The notes under the pieces were generated by a model, which was not told the origin of the DNA, ran no database searches, and was given only the letters and a program-made list of their open reading frames with translations. Positions 21,852 through 36,253 of a DNA stretch of 64,000 nucleotides are shown here, in pieces. Every line of letters starts with the position of its first letter. The first letter of the stretch is position 1. Source of the DNA: Dermanyssus gallinae. Its lineage: Eukaryota > Arthropoda > Arachnida > Mesostigmata > Dermanyssidae. The DNA lies in the NCBI GenBank assembly GCA_003439945.1, contig QVRM01005375.1, positions 1 through 64,000 of the forward strand, in the 5' to 3' direction. The translations under genes and the position numbers were made by a program.

Positions 21852-22190
21852 TTATCCTCATGGTTCAAGAGAAAATGTTTCTATATGAATTGGAGCAAAA
21901 CATGCAGTAATGCAGTTCTATGCAAAGCTCGACAAGTTCTTCCTCACAACGGTCTTACCGAGTGCCAAAACGAGCACTGAGAACAACTTTGGACCTCTGG
22001 ATGTAAAACAAAATGTAATCACACTTCAAAAATGGAAGTATTCTGCGGTTTTCAAAACTCATGGAATACTCCCACATAGTTGAAATATAGTCCTTGAACT
22101 GCATCCCAACCTACCGGGTTAATGATGCTAGGAATTAACAAGTGTAATTATCTTATGAGTATACATAAATGTCAATAAAAAAATTAATTC

Positions 22191-23800
22191 ACTTGATGCT
22201 CATCGTGAAGTTCCTTTACGCGTTACTCAGTTTACCGAAATCGGTAACAATTGTTTTCTTTTGAAGCTTTTGAGCATGGTGAGAAGCATATGAATCTGTT
22301 CGCTATCTAGTTCATCTCCCTAGTTAGTATCATTTGTATTTTTTTCTGATCTTTCCTATTCGTTACTTAAGTGGTGGTGAATTAATGTAAATAAATGTGC
22401 GCAGATGCACAGTGCAATTGACGCCGGTTGTGGTGATTTCTCGGGTAGTGAATGGTAGTCAAATCTTCTGGATATCTGCCTTGCAAATTAGATACATTTC
22501 TTGATAAACGCTAGCTGTTGCCGCCTTGTTTCTGTCGAGAAGGTCTATTCCGATAAATAGGTCTAGCCTTTCGATTACCGGATCGTCATTTACGACCCTA
22601 GGTTTGTTTGCGTTAAATTTGCGTTGCTTCTGGAACTTGAGTTGCTTATTGGTACTTGTATGGCGCGAGTGGTAGAACTCATCTGTTAACTTAAGCCTTG
22701 TTGATTAAGTTCTTGGTGCAGCGTGCATATTTATCACGAGTACTTATTATTTAAGACCGAGTAAGATTTCGTTATTGACATCATCCACGTTTGTGACATC
22801 CAAATTTAAGTACGTGGTGTGTCGATTTGAGACGCGTCTGCTTCATCGAGCAGTTACATATACGTCTTGGCAACCACAGTTTTGTAATGAGCAAAATTAG
22901 AGTTCTCATGGACATCCAACCCAACGTAATCTTGACCGATGCAACAAATCGATCTGGACCTGCAGGTGTATTACAGGACAACCCACATTTGATTACCTGT
23001 TTAAATACATTTGCAAGATTGGACATTTACTGTTCCACGCGTTCATGAACTGAGCACCTTCATATGGTGACACGTAGACGAAAGAAGATAAAAAGAATAT
23101 ATTTTTACACACAGCACTACTACACGTACTGATACAGATCCTGACTCGGCAGCGATTTAGACGTCTTTCAATTGGAATTTAATTTGCGAACTAAGTAACT
23201 TGTCGCTTCTTCAATTTCTTCTTTCATCATTTTGTCAGGTATATTTTAACCTACGGCTCGACAACTGGCATGTCAAAACAGAAGTTCTCAAATAAATCGT
23301 CAAGATGAAATACTTAGTAATCGTAAGATGGCATATCTTACACGGCAGGTGAGTCTAGCTTTTTGTTGCTGCTATAGCACACGTCTGCAGACGTGTTGCA
23401 GTAATACAATACGACGTAAAAACGTATGGCAGACGGTCCATCTGGAAAGTAGAGCACGACGAATAAAGAAAAAGAAACGCAAAATTAAGATAATTGCTGT
23501 GGTATTCACTTATCATTCATCCGATTTTATCTACTCGAATTTATTTGCTATTTCTATACATAGATAGGAGGGAAAAGTAAAAGCGTTTGGCTGCTTGTCA
23601 TTACTGACTGGCGTGCTGCGCTTTACTCGTACGCGTGACGCGTGAAAAAGTCAGAAATACCCTCGCATTTGTGTATGCGGATCACGTCGTAGTACTCGTG
23701 ACCTCGTGACCTCTGTCGTTTGCAACGTTACGGAGGGCTTCACTCTAAAAAGCTTCACTCTACATTCAGCTGAATTCTGAATATCAAAGCAACAATTGTC
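22191..23800. other. unassigned AT-rich sequence
   Basis: No recognisable domain or repeat. Short frames on both strands at 22781-23048 overlap each other and look random. Confidence 0.4.
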
Positions 23801-25380
23801 ACCGTGTTGTCATTTACTACGAATGACAGGTGAGGTGAGGTGCCCCACAGAAGTTGGACACTGAGCCTCGCTCATCGTCACCGTTGTGCTCGCAGGGCTG
23901 CGTTGAGGAGCAGGCAACAAGCTGCCTCGTGGCAGCCGCGACAGCGTCGAAATGTTCTGTATTCTCTCTGTATCGGTGGAACGGTCGCTTGAGCGAACTG
24001 GAGCATGCTATCGCTTCAGATACTAGCACTGACAAGTATGCTGACCTTGGCTACTCCACCACGTATGACCAAAACGTATGAATTAATTTGCCCGGACGAG
24101 TTCACCTGGCAGTGAGTGTGGGATTCATCACCACTGGTGTTCACTGCGTTTGTCTTCTCTGCCTAACGGATATACGGCCAGCAGAGAGATGTGTACGAAC
24201 TGACGGTTGAGGCGACGGACAGAAAAATCGTCGGTAACATGACGGCAGGACAGCCAAAATCACGACGCGAACCTCCTCCCGTCGTCCTGTCCCGCCTTCG
24301 ATTGACGGCGCCGCGCTATGGCCGCCGGTGGTGGTGGTGGTGGTGGTGATGGCGTCGGCGGTAGCAGCGATGGTGGTGGCGGTCATTGAACCGTAGGCAA
24401 AGTTCGAACTTCGTCGCCAGCCAATGGTCAGTGAGCGTCAACATCGCCGCCACAGCCTGACGCTGACTGCAGTTAAGTTTTGTCTTCGCCGTTCTTTGCT
24501 CCGGTTACTACTTCCTCAGCTGCATTTCCTGCACTATGGCATCATCACGCTTGGGGCGTATGTAGCTGACTACACGTTCTACAGTGCTCTGAGCATAGAA
24601 GTATGGTGCAGCAGTGGTGGTGGTGGTGGTGGTGGTGACAGTGGACATAGAGACATAGATACGTCGGCCAGCTGGGGCAGCGAAACGAAGCCGCGCGCCG
24701 ACGAATGACTGGATCTGCAGTCACAGGCGGACTGGAAGAATGGGGTGGTGGGGGTTGGGCCGAACGGAAAGAAAAACGTAAGAGATGCGTGCTCGAACCG
24801 TAGGAGCAGTGCGCGTCTTTCCTTGAGTCTTCTTCTTCCCCCTCCCCGCACCCCCCCCTTCCCTCAGACCTATGATTTTCTTGTTCTTCTCGTCGTTTCG
24901 CTTGCTTCGATGTTTCCGTTGACTGACTGGCTGACTGACTGAGTTCTGAATTGAGCCGACTGGCCCGAACTGAACGCGCGACGGTTGCTCAACGCCAACG
25001 GCTCACCAACGTCCAACGTCAACGCACCGGCGACGCGTCAAGGTGTGGCCGCCGCCGCCAACCGCCGCTTGGCTGTGCCGCACAGCTCGCATCGCCGACT
25101 GCGGCGGCGGCGGCGGTGGCGACCGCGACGGCAGCGCCGCCGCCGAAGCAGCAGCAGCAGCGGCAGCAGAGGCGACTCAGCAGAAGCGGCAACGAGTCTT
25201 TGGCGCTCGGCACGAAATGCTTAACGGAAAAACGGACGCAGAACAGAAATTGTTGACGACAACAACGGTGAAGCTCTGTCATGGCTTGTCTTGGGTAAGT
25301 AAGTTCGACGTCTTATCGAGTTTACCACCTATCGAGCGGACTCACCGATCGACCCATAAGGGTGCGTGTGTGTAACGCCT
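23801..25380. other. GC-rich triplet-repeat island 2, possible first exon
   Basis: CpG-rich DNA with (GGT)n runs near 24328-24350 and 24615-24640 and GCC/GCA runs near 25040-25190. Frames up to 110 codons exist on several strands with poly-Ala, poly-Gly and poly-Arg tracts. At 25295 a strong donor-like sequence (TTGG then gtaagtaag) follows an in-frame ATG at 25280, so a plus-strand 5' exon ending at 25294 is possible. No acceptor partner is assigned. Confidence 0.4.
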
Positions 25381-27236
25381 GTGTAATGTGTAGTGAGTAC
25401 CAGTGCCAGTAGTGATTTGCCCAGCTCAATGGCGTGAAATGACAGTGCTACTCGACGCAATCGACGCGTAGTGCGCGAACTTGACAAGTTCAAGCGGATA
25501 TTGCCACACGGATATTTGTTTCATTTTATGCGCCAATAGGTGTCGTAAGCCCACGATCGATGTATGTGTGTCAAATACCCAGCCTCAGGTCATGTTCTTG
25601 CATCTCATCTCAACGACATTTCATACCGGCATTCACATTGAACCATGTTTACCTTTCAAATTTAATTCAGAACACTCTGGTAATCTCATTTTTATGAGGC
25701 ACCGCATAGCGTTCGCATGATACAACGATTCACGAGAACATGCCTTTCCCACACCAAATGAAAAGTGTTTCCCGCCGTACCACGACGGGATCAATCAGGG
25801 GCGTTCAAGGGGGGCAATCCGTGCAGAAAGTTCACGGAAACGTTTTTAGTTTTAGGGCATTGCCGGTAATATATATTCATGACTCTGTCCCGTCGAATTT
25901 TATAACCCATTCAAAATGACCAGCAATTTCGTCAGCAGCACAGTATCCTGGAATAAGCTTAGGCTGGTGGTGTCACGACTTAGTCCCGAGTCGTGGTAAT
26001 ATACAGGATCAGCAAGCGAGCAATGACTTCTCGTCCACGCGTTCTGTCAGATTGGTATCAAACTCTGTGTAGAAACAATGTTTTACAAAGCTAAACAATT
26101 CCACAGATTGTCGTTTAGGGAACCCTTTCGTCTTTAGTGCGTCTATTAAACACGCTTACATGAAAGTCAAGACCTGTGTTGCATGCAAATTGCCTAAAAT
26201 TTGTTAGAGAGAAATACATTCAGTTATTTTGCACCTTAATTCAATTAGACAAATACTGATTTTTGCGAAACTAAATAGTACTCATCTTAGCGCTATGTAA
26301 TTGTAAACGCAGATTGTAAAGCGACAATTTTTTTTTATTAAACTGCCTCGTTCTGTACGAGTTAATATGCATGTTATTTGAATGTATAGAATTTGAACGT
26401 ATACTTAATGATTCATAAGTCTTTAAGAGAAAAAAAACCTCTATTGCATATAGAACATGATTTTCTTCTTTAGCTATATGAGATTCCCACTCGCTGTGTG
26501 TTTAGTGGCGATAAAAAGAAGCTCTCATTAATATTAAGCGCATATATGGTGTACTGGAGTCGAACCTATTTGAGAGGTATTTGCGGAAACGGGAGGCAAA
26601 AGTAAGGAAAAGAAACGAAAAAATCAAGTTGCACGTAAAGAGCACCTTTATCTGAATATGTTCCGACTCACGGAAATAGTACCCCATGTACGTTAGAGAC
26701 TGACTGAATGCTATTTTCATAAGGCTTTATCTTTAATTGGCTATGTGTGCTCCTGCGTGTTATTAAGGCCACATGTGTTATTAAGTTCCTGCTCTATAAT
26801 GTTGGTATGAACTACAGCATAATATGTCTACAAAAGAGAACTGAACACCCCAGGCAAAGTTCGGCGCAAAATAAAAAAATAAACATTGGACGCCTCTCAT
26901 GTACAGGAAACCAATCTAGGCGAAACGTTTAACCTGCCTCTATGAGAGTGCGCGTGATTATTAGAAAGTTCCTTGTTTTCAAATATTCTATAAATACTTG
27001 TCGGCGCTTACTGCTTCAGCAAATCTAATAATTATAGCTGTCCCGCAAATGAAGGAGAGGTAACCTGTTTAGCAGGCGCTCCAGTTCTTCTTACAATGGG
27101 CAAGGTTAATGGTGTCAGACACGTCTTGCTGACTTAAACACATTTGTTTTTTTTACTATATCGTATTATATTCTATTGTAAAGCTCTATGGGGCCAATTG
27201 CCAATAACTTCCCTGAAGAGCTACAGTGTAGCTTGA
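25381..27236. other. unassigned sequence
   Basis: AT-rich, no open frame with motifs, no identified repeat family. Confidence 0.4.
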
Positions 27237-28490
<1,254 letters not shown>

Positions 28491-29160
28491 TGAGAGCATA
28501 AATTATAAACAAAAACTAAGTACAATTAATATACAAGCTCAGTATGCGTGTCACATAACATAATTTGCATTCTACAGATTTGTAGTCCTACTGCAATTTG
28601 TAACTGGTTGTACACATCTGACACATTAAATTCGTCGTCTACCCTCGTAGTGTTCTGGTGAAAGCGCATGCGGGTAAGATAAGACATAATCTATCCCTTA
28701 AACGGCATCTACAGACCCTGCATGTGCGCTAGTCATCCCAAAGGCTTAAGCAAAGATGTGTATATATAGATATATATAAAGTTTTTCATTTAATTATATA
28801 CAGCTTTATAATTTGAAATCTGGCAATTTTATTCGATAAAACTGTCGTTCTTAGCAGATATACATATCCATTCATCCGGCATAAATTCTGTTTTTCACAA
28901 TTATCACCCTGGTGCTTAAAAATTTAGAAACGGCACCTTTTACATGTTTTTTTTTTGTTTATGATAAAACTGTCTGTTAAGGTGTTCAGAAAATTTAGAA
29001 TAAGAATCGGTTCGCGGTTTGTGCGGCGGCAGGATGGTGCTGTGGGTGCACCAAAGCATCGCTACTATAGTCGTGTTATGGTTCCACCCTTGCTATGTGC
29101 GGGGTAGGGTTGTCATGTTGAAAGTTATTTCCATAATGCCTCTTTGCTTAGTTACGGAAG

Positions 29161-29350
29161 CATCGCTGAAAACTAGGTTTGACAGATGTCATTAGAAGAG
29201 ATTGGTCAATCTAAGCTGCTTATTTGTGCATGTCCTCGGTGCAAGCCGAGATCCGCAAGATTGCTAATACGCGTAAATTGTGTTTGAGACATAGTTGACG
29301 GTGAAGGCCATCTTAAAGTGCAAATGTAATTCTAAAAATGCTTTCAGCTG
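29161..29350. repeat. internal 190-bp direct repeat, first member
   Basis: Starts gctgaaaactaggtttgac and ends cagctgccaaaaatag. A second member, about 95 per cent identical, lies at 30784-30975. In the second tandem copy the pair recurs at about 33042-33231 and 34665-34857. It may be a pair of short LTRs or a simple local duplication; ends do not read TG...CA. Confidence 0.7.
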
Positions 29351-29670
29351 CCAAAAATAGCATCTTTGTGTTGCCCCTGCTGTAAGCCCGCCTCTGACTG
29401 CATACACTGTGTGCGGCTAGAAGCAGCTGCTTTGTAGGCTTGAACCGCACAGTGGTAAAAGTCGAGCACGTGCGCGTTGAGTGCGCGCAGAAGGTGGTCG
29501 CGTCTCACGCTGTTAAAGCGTTTTCGGAAATCGAGCTCGAGCATGGCGATGTCTTCGCTGCAGACTGCACCAACGCCCGGGCCGTAGGAACCGCCACCTC
29601 GGTACCGCCTCGGCACGGCGAATTTCAGTTGGCGGTTACCTTGTAACTTCCTGTCGGGTTGCTTTAACAA
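29344..29670 (-). pseudogene. RLE-type LINE RT fragment (copy 1)
   Basis: A 108-residue frame with MLELDFRKRFNSVRRDHLL near residue 43, RT box A with its Asp, then HVLDFYHCAVQAYKAA and SEAGLQQGQ, the start of box B where QQGD is expected. It resembles the box A/B region missing from the RLE LINE at 41.6-43.4 kb (SASGIQQGDPLGPALF there). It ends before box C. Only a fragment, so inactive. Confidence 0.65.
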
Positions 29671-30783
29671 TCCACCTTACGCTTAATTAGCCGTGAGGTT
29701 CAACCAACAGGCAATAGGGTGAATGGATCCGCCTATTTTTTTAAAACAGCGAACTTTGTGCCAACATTGACGGGCACAAGTTTCGCGGGTATTTCACGAA
29801 GCGATATGTGCTTCAGCGACAGTGCCTGCATTATTAGCTCTCTTCCATGGGTACGATAATTAACATCGTTCACCGAGAGTTTCGTCAAAGAAAGATGAAC
29901 TAGACACTCTCAATGCTCGTGTATCGTGAGCGTATACTTTTCGAATCACAGTTTTGACACAAATAGTGCATTGGCTCCTTCTTCGCGTGACTCCGCTGTA
30001 ATTCTTGACTTTAGTTTATCTCCTGCTTTCGCCATTCATAGTGAGTGTGTGTGTGTAAAAGATTATGTAATACAAATCGTAAACTTTGCACGAAGCTGCT
30101 TAGTTACGTGGCTGTTTCGAATGCCGTAGCATATATAATAATGGCACTTTCAACTGTGTGTGTATATATATATAAATTATGGGATAGGGCAGAGATAATA
30201 CATATATCTGGGAGATGGGATTCGAAGTTACATATCGAACAGCTAGATGAGAAGACAGAGCAAACGTCATCAGGAGGCTGATTCAACTAATCGAACCGCG
30301 TAGAATGGAGGTAGACATACACACAGAGGGATAGAAAGTCATGCGTAGAGAGTGTACTGATGAAGGGTAAAATAGATAACTGGGTGAAGAAAATCAGGGT
30401 ACATGAAGAGAAAACTTACAATGTCCGTGTGGCTTTTGAGGAAGCGGGGGAGTTATGGCTTCTGGCTGCAGAGAAGTGTCCATAGTTTTTACTAGCAACA
30501 TAACAAAGTTTTAGAGATCCATCCCCGTTGGAACTTCTGATGTAAGACTTAACAGGGGCGATATACTCCAATAAGAGTCCGAAAAAATGGACTACATGGC
30601 GAACCTTTTATTAGAAACATTCGATGGCTAATAAACATACTTCAGTACTCTCATATGTAATACGATTACTAACATGGACTAGTGGCGTATAATAAAGCTA
30701 GCAAGGAGATCGTTAACGATATGCCAAGAATTACGATTTAGAGTAAGTGTGTAGAATGGAATGCCTGTTAATGAAGCAAGCAT

Positions 30784-30975
30784 GGCTGAAAATTAGGTTT
30801 GACAGATGTCATTAGAGATTGGTCAATCTAAGCTGCTTATTTGTGCATGTCCTTGGTGCAAGCCGAAATCCGCAAGATTGCTAATACGCGTAAATTGTGT
30901 TTGAGACATAGTTGACGGTGAAGACCAACTTAAAGTGCAAGTGTAATTCTAAAAATGCTTTCAGCTGCCAAAAAT
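30784..30975. repeat. internal 190-bp direct repeat, second member
   Basis: Lacks three bases (gaa in attagaagagatt) relative to the first member and has scattered substitutions. The segment between the two members is 1.43 kb and includes the 29.34-29.67 kb RT fragment. Confidence 0.7.
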
Positions 30976-31823
30976 AGTATGTTGCCGCGCACAACAAATT
31001 TAATAACGAATTGCTATTTGCTATATCCTACACATGCGCTCAGTGCTGGACTGTACACTTCCGCATGGTTTCTGCACTGAGGATCCGTGACACGTGACAC
31101 ATATACACCAAAGATGTGCAGTTGTTCGGTAAAAGTGGCTTCATTCTTTTGGCTCCCAATATACAATTAGTATTAAAGGTTTGTTATTTCTTTGGCATCT
31201 TCTCTACTGTTTAAGTTTTTCAGTTGTCATCGAGCAATGCCTTGGGCAACTTGATTGCGGTTATTGTTATTCCTGCTCTTGTAGAGCACGACTACATTGA
31301 AGGGTTAAGTGACTTATAAGGCTACGGAGTGATGAGGCGATCCGCTTTTTGTACGTGTAACTTACACATTGGACAGCCGCACTAAACGCAATTGCCAACG
31401 TTATTTTTATGTTCATATTTTACTAAAAGAATGTGATATATCTGAATGTATCGTCTGTCATATTGTTATTGACATCGAAGTTTGGATAATTGACTATCGA
31501 GAAATAACCTGGATATTGTCCAAACAGTTAGTTGTCTTGTGCAGTTTCAGTTTTAGAACAGATATTTAGACAGACTTAACTTCTACATTCGCATGTTTAT
31601 GCTCTCATAGTTTCTTGTTGTTAATTTTTATTAAGGCCTTATGGCTGTATGTTTTAATGATATTTTCATATGAGGCACCTTTCGTGTTCCAGTGTTGACT
31701 TGAGATCAATGAGTGGTTTAGTAGCGAACCTTACAGTTCTCAGATTGTGCTTGGTATACGAGAATCTTTCCGACAAGGTCGGTTTTGTTTATTTGTAGTT
31801 CATATATTTATCCATACATTTGT

Positions 31824-32249
31824 CTATGTCCCGTTTTTCATCATTATATCACTTTTATTAAAAAGAGGTATTACAATAGAAGCAAAGTCGTTCCCAGTCT
31901 GTGAACGACGTGCAATCCTCCAGGCAAATGAGTTGTTCACAACGTCCACACGAGGAACCTCGTGAGGGTGAATGTTGACGCCGCTCCGGAGATTATTTGG
32001 TCTTAGAACAAAATACCTTGTAACAAGATTCTGACGCGTTAGCTGTTTAAATATGCGGTAATCGGCGTGGGATTGGTATTCGCTAACACTAGGCAATATG
32101 ATACGCTCGCGTGGTAGACAATACCGACGAGCAACTCGTATCACAAACTTATCCTGCACGCTCTGCAAAAGGTCCACATATCTTTTATAGAATGGCACCC
32201 ATACGTGAGAGTAATAGGTCCACTTTGGTACTACTAAAGTTTGATACAA
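31824..32249 (-). pseudogene. Jockey/CR1-type RT C-terminus (copy 1)
   Basis: A 141-residue frame beginning YQTLVVPKWTYYSHVWVPFY then DLLQSVQDKFVIRVARR. This is the post-thumb region of Jockey/CR1 RTs, in which a PxLxYxxxVWxP block is followed by an xxSVQxxF block. The remainder reads SYWNKV-like C-terminal sequence weakly. No RT core adjoins it, so it is a 3' fragment of a family different from LINE copy 1. Confidence 0.65.
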
Positions 32250-33224
32250 CTTTAAGTGCGCATTATGATCCTATATAATGACAGCTCTGAACGTGACAGT
32301 GATCTCACGGAGGGATCAGCCGAACGCGTTCTTACTGTTTACCAATGGGCCTAAACACTTGAGGTCCACTTTGAGAGCATAAATTATAAACAAAAACTAA
32401 GTACAATTAATATACAAGCTCAGTATGCGTGTCACATAACATAATTTGCATTCTACAGATTTGTAGTCCTACTGCAATTTGTAACTGGTTGTACACATCT
32501 GACACATTAAATTCGTCGTCTACCCTCGTAGTGTTCTGGTGAAAGCGCATGCGGGTAAGATAAGACATAATCTATCCCTTAAACGGCATCTACAGACCCT
32601 GCATGTGCGCTAGTCATCCCAAAGGCTTAAGCAAAGATGTGTATATATAGATATATATAAAGTTTTTTCATTTAATTATATACAGCTTTATAATTTGAAA
32701 TCTGGCAATTTTATTCGATAAAACTGTCGTTCTTAGCAGATATACATATCCATTCATCCGGCATAAATTCTGTTTTTCACAATTATCACCCTGGTGCTTA
32801 AAAATTTAGAAACGGCACCTTTTACATGTTTTTTTTTGTTTATGATAAAACTGTCTGTTAAGGTGTTCAGAAAATTTAGAATAAGAATCGGTTCGCGGTT
32901 TGTGCGGCGGCAGGATGGTGCTGTGGGTGCACCAAAGCATCGCTACTATAGTCGTGTTATGGTTCCACCCTTGCTATGTGCGGGGTAGGGTTGTCATGTT
33001 GAAAGTTATTTCCATAATGCCTCTTTGCTTAGTTACGGAAGCATCGCTGAAAACTAGGTTTGACAGATGTCATTAGAAGAGATTGGTCAATCTAAGCTGC
33101 TTATTTGTGCATGTCCTCGGTGCAAGCCGAGATCCGCAAGATTGCTAATACGCGTAAATTGTGTTTGAGACATAGTTGACGGTGAAGGCCATCTTAAAGT
33201 GCAAATGTAATTCTAAAAATGCTT

Positions 33225-33551
33225 TCAGCTGCCAAAAATAGCATCTTTGTGTTGCCCCTGCTGTAAGCCCGCCTCTGACTGCATACACTGTGTGCGGCTA
33301 GAAGCAGCTGCTTTGTAGGCTTGAACCGCACAGTGGTAAAAGTCGAGCACGTGCGCGTTGAGTGCGCGCAGAAGGTGGTCGCGTCTCACGCTGTTAAAGC
33401 GTTTTCGGAAATCGAGCTCGAGCATGGCGATGTCTTCGCTGCAGACTGCACCAACGCCCGGGCCGTAGGAACCGCCACCTCGGTACCGCCTCGGCACGGC
33501 GAATTTCAGTTGGCGGTTACCTTGTAACTTCCTGTCGGGTTGCTTTAACAA
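33225..33551 (-). pseudogene. RLE-type LINE RT fragment (copy 2)
   Basis: Identical protein to the 29344-29670 fragment, carried in the second tandem unit. Confidence 0.65.
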
Positions 33552-35705
33552 TCCACCTTACGCTTAATTAGCCGTGAGGTTCAACCAACAGGCAATAGGG
33601 TGAATGGATCCGCCTATTTTTTTAAAACAGCGAACTTTGTGCCAACATTGACGGGCACAAGTTTCGCGGGTATTTCACGAAGCGATATGTGCTTCAGCGA
33701 CAGTGCCTGCATTATTAGCTCTCTTCCATGGGTACGATAATTAACATCGTTCACCGAGAGTTTCGTCAAAGAAAGATGAACTAGACACTCTCAATGCTCG
33801 TGTATCGTGAGCGTATACTTTTCGAATCACAGTTTTGACACAAATAGTGCATTGGCTCCTTCTTCGCGTGACTCCGCTGTAATTCTTGACTTTAGTTTAT
33901 CTCCTGCTTTCGCCATTCATAGTGAGTGTGTGTGTGTAAAAGATTATGTAATACAAATCGTAAACTTTGCACGAAGCTGCTTAGTTACGTGGCTGTTTCG
34001 AATGCCGTAGCATATATAATAATGGCACTTTCAACTGTGTGTGTATATATATATAAATTATGGGATAGGGCAGAGATAATACATATATCTGGGAGATGGG
34101 ATTCGAAGTTACATATCGAACAGCTAGATGAGAAGACAGAGCAAACGTCATCAGGAGGCTGATTCAACTAATCGAACCGCGTAGAATGGAGGTAGACATA
34201 CACACAGAGGGATAGAAAGTCATGCGTAGAGAGTGTACTGATGAAGGGTAAAATAGATAACTGGGTGAAGAAAATCAGGGTACATGAAGAGAAAACTTAC
34301 AATGTCCGTGTGGCTTTTGAGGAAGCGGGGGAGTTATGGCTTCTGGCTGCAGAGAAGTGTCCATAGTTTTTACTAGCAACATAACAAAGTTTTAGAGATC
34401 CATCCCCGTTGGAACTTCTGATGTAAGACTTAACAGGGGCGATATACTCCAATAAGAGTCCGAAAAAATGGACTACATGGCGAACCTTTTATTAGAAACA
34501 TTCGATGGCTAATAAACATACTTCAGTACTCTCATATGTAATACGATTACTAACATGGACTAGTGGCGTATAATAAAGCTAGCAAGGAGATCGTTAACGA
34601 TATGCCAAGAATTACGATTTAGAGTAAGTGTGTAGAATGGAATGCCTGTTAATGAAGCAAGCATGGCTGAAAATTAGGTTTGACAGATGTCATTAGAGAT
34701 TGGTCAATCTAAGCTGCTTATTTGTGCATGTCCTTGGTGCAAGCCGAAATCCGCAAGATTGCTAATACGCGTAAATTGTGTTTGAGACATAGTTGACGGT
34801 GAAGACCAACTTAAAGTGCAAGTGTAATTCTAAAAATGCTTTCAGCTGCCAAAAATAGTATGTTGCCGCGCACAACAAATTTAATAACGAATTGCTATTT
34901 GCTATATCCTACACATGCGCTCAGTGCTGGACTGTACACTTCCGCATGGTTTCTGCACTGAGGATCCGTGACACGTGACACATATACACCAAAGATGTGC
35001 AGTTGTTCGGTAAAAGTGGCTTCATTCTTTTGGCTCCCAATATACAATTAGTATTAAAGGTTTGTTATTTCTTTGGCATCTTCTCTACTGTTTAAGTTTT
35101 TTCAGTTGTCATCGAGCAATGCCTTGGGCAACTTGATTGCGGTTATTGTTATTCCTGCTCTTGTAGAGCACGACTACATTGAAGGGTTAAGTGACTTATA
35201 AGGCTACGGAGTGATGAGGCGATCCGCTTTTTGTACGTGTAACTTACACATTGGACAGCCGCACTAAACGCAATTGCCAACGTTATTTTTATGTTCATAT
35301 TTTACTAAAAGAATGTGATATATCTGAATGTATCGTCTGTCATATTGTTATTGACATCGAAGTTTGGATAATTGACTATCGAGAAATAACCTGGATATTG
35401 TCCAAACAGTTAGTTGTCTTGTGCAGTTTCAGTTTTAGAACAGATATTTAGACAGACTTAACTTCTACATTCGCATGTTTATGCTCTCATAGTTTCTTGT
35501 TGTTAATTTTTATTAAGGCCTTATGGCTGTATGTTTTAATGATATTTTCATATGAGGCACCTTTCGTGTTCCAGTGTTGACTTGAGATCAATGAGTGGTT
35601 TAGTAGCGAACCTTACAGTTCTCAGATTGTGCTTGGTATACGAGAATCTTTCCGACAAGGTCGGTTTTGTTTATTTGTAGTTCATATATTTATCCATACA
35701 TTTGT

Positions 35706-36131
35706 CTATGTCCCGTTTTTCATCATTATATCACTTTTATTAAAAAGAGGTATTACAATAGAAGCAAAGTCGTTCCCAGTCTGTGAACGACGTGCAATCC
35801 TCCAGGCAAATGAGTTGTTCACAACGTCCACACGAGGAACCTCGTGAGGGTGAATGTTGACGCCGCTCCGGAGATTATTTGGTCTTAGAACAAAATACCT
35901 TGTAACAAGATTCTGACGCGTTAGCTGTTTAAATATGCGGTAATCGGCGTGGGATTGGTATTCGCTAACACTAGGCAATATGATACGCTCGCGTGGTAGA
36001 CAATACCGACGAGCAACTCGTATCACAAACTTATCCTGCACGCTCTGCAAAAGGTCCACATATCTTTTATAGAATGGCACCCATACGTGAGAGTAATAGG
36101 TCCACTTTGGTACTACTAAAGTTTGATACAA
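35706..36131 (-). pseudogene. Jockey/CR1-type RT C-terminus (copy 2)
   Basis: Same 141-residue frame in the second tandem unit, offset 3882 because of one extra T upstream. Confidence 0.65.
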
Positions 36132-36253
36132 CTTTAAGTGCGCATTATGATCCTATATAATGACAGCTCTGAACGTGACAGTGATCTCACGGAGGGATCA
36201 GCCGAACGCGTTCTTACTGTTTACCAATGGGCCTAAACACTTGAGGTCCACTT

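Larger units (their letters stand above)
19930..22190 (+). mobile_element. Jockey/CR1-like LINE copy 2, interrupted by two insertions
   Basis: Plus-strand counterpart of the 2.5-5.0 kb family. Segments 19930-20205, 20525-20659 and 21852-22190 give, in order, the box A region (tctagaaaa-like, then NTADINILIQML), VQVGNALSDARNRSVGVSQNS, TPLLFSVLINDI, and SSWFKRKCFYMNWSKT, then RALRTTLDLW. Each is collinear with copy 1. The element is split exactly at two target-site duplications described separately. A further internal deletion removes the thumb around 21915. It is older than both insertions. Confidence 0.8.
28491..32371 (+). repeat. 3.88-kb tandem duplication, copy 1
   Basis: The unit begins tgagagcataaattat at 28491 and the same words begin again at 32372, immediately after ggtccactt. 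I found only homopolymer-length differences between copies (T-runs near 28774, 28950 and 31217). The left flank is ctaag and the internal junction reads ggtccactt/tgagagc. The unit carries two LINE fragments on the minus strand and a 190-bp internal direct repeat, with no host exon recognised. Confidence 0.95.
32372..36253 (+). repeat. 3.88-kb tandem duplication, copy 2
   Basis: Head-to-tail with copy 1. Ends at ggtccactt, after which unique sequence tgcacaaaaagtag follows. The shared tg at the junction and right flank is a 1-2 base microhomology. Every frame in copy 1 reappears at an offset of 3881 or 3882 bases. Confidence 0.95.
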
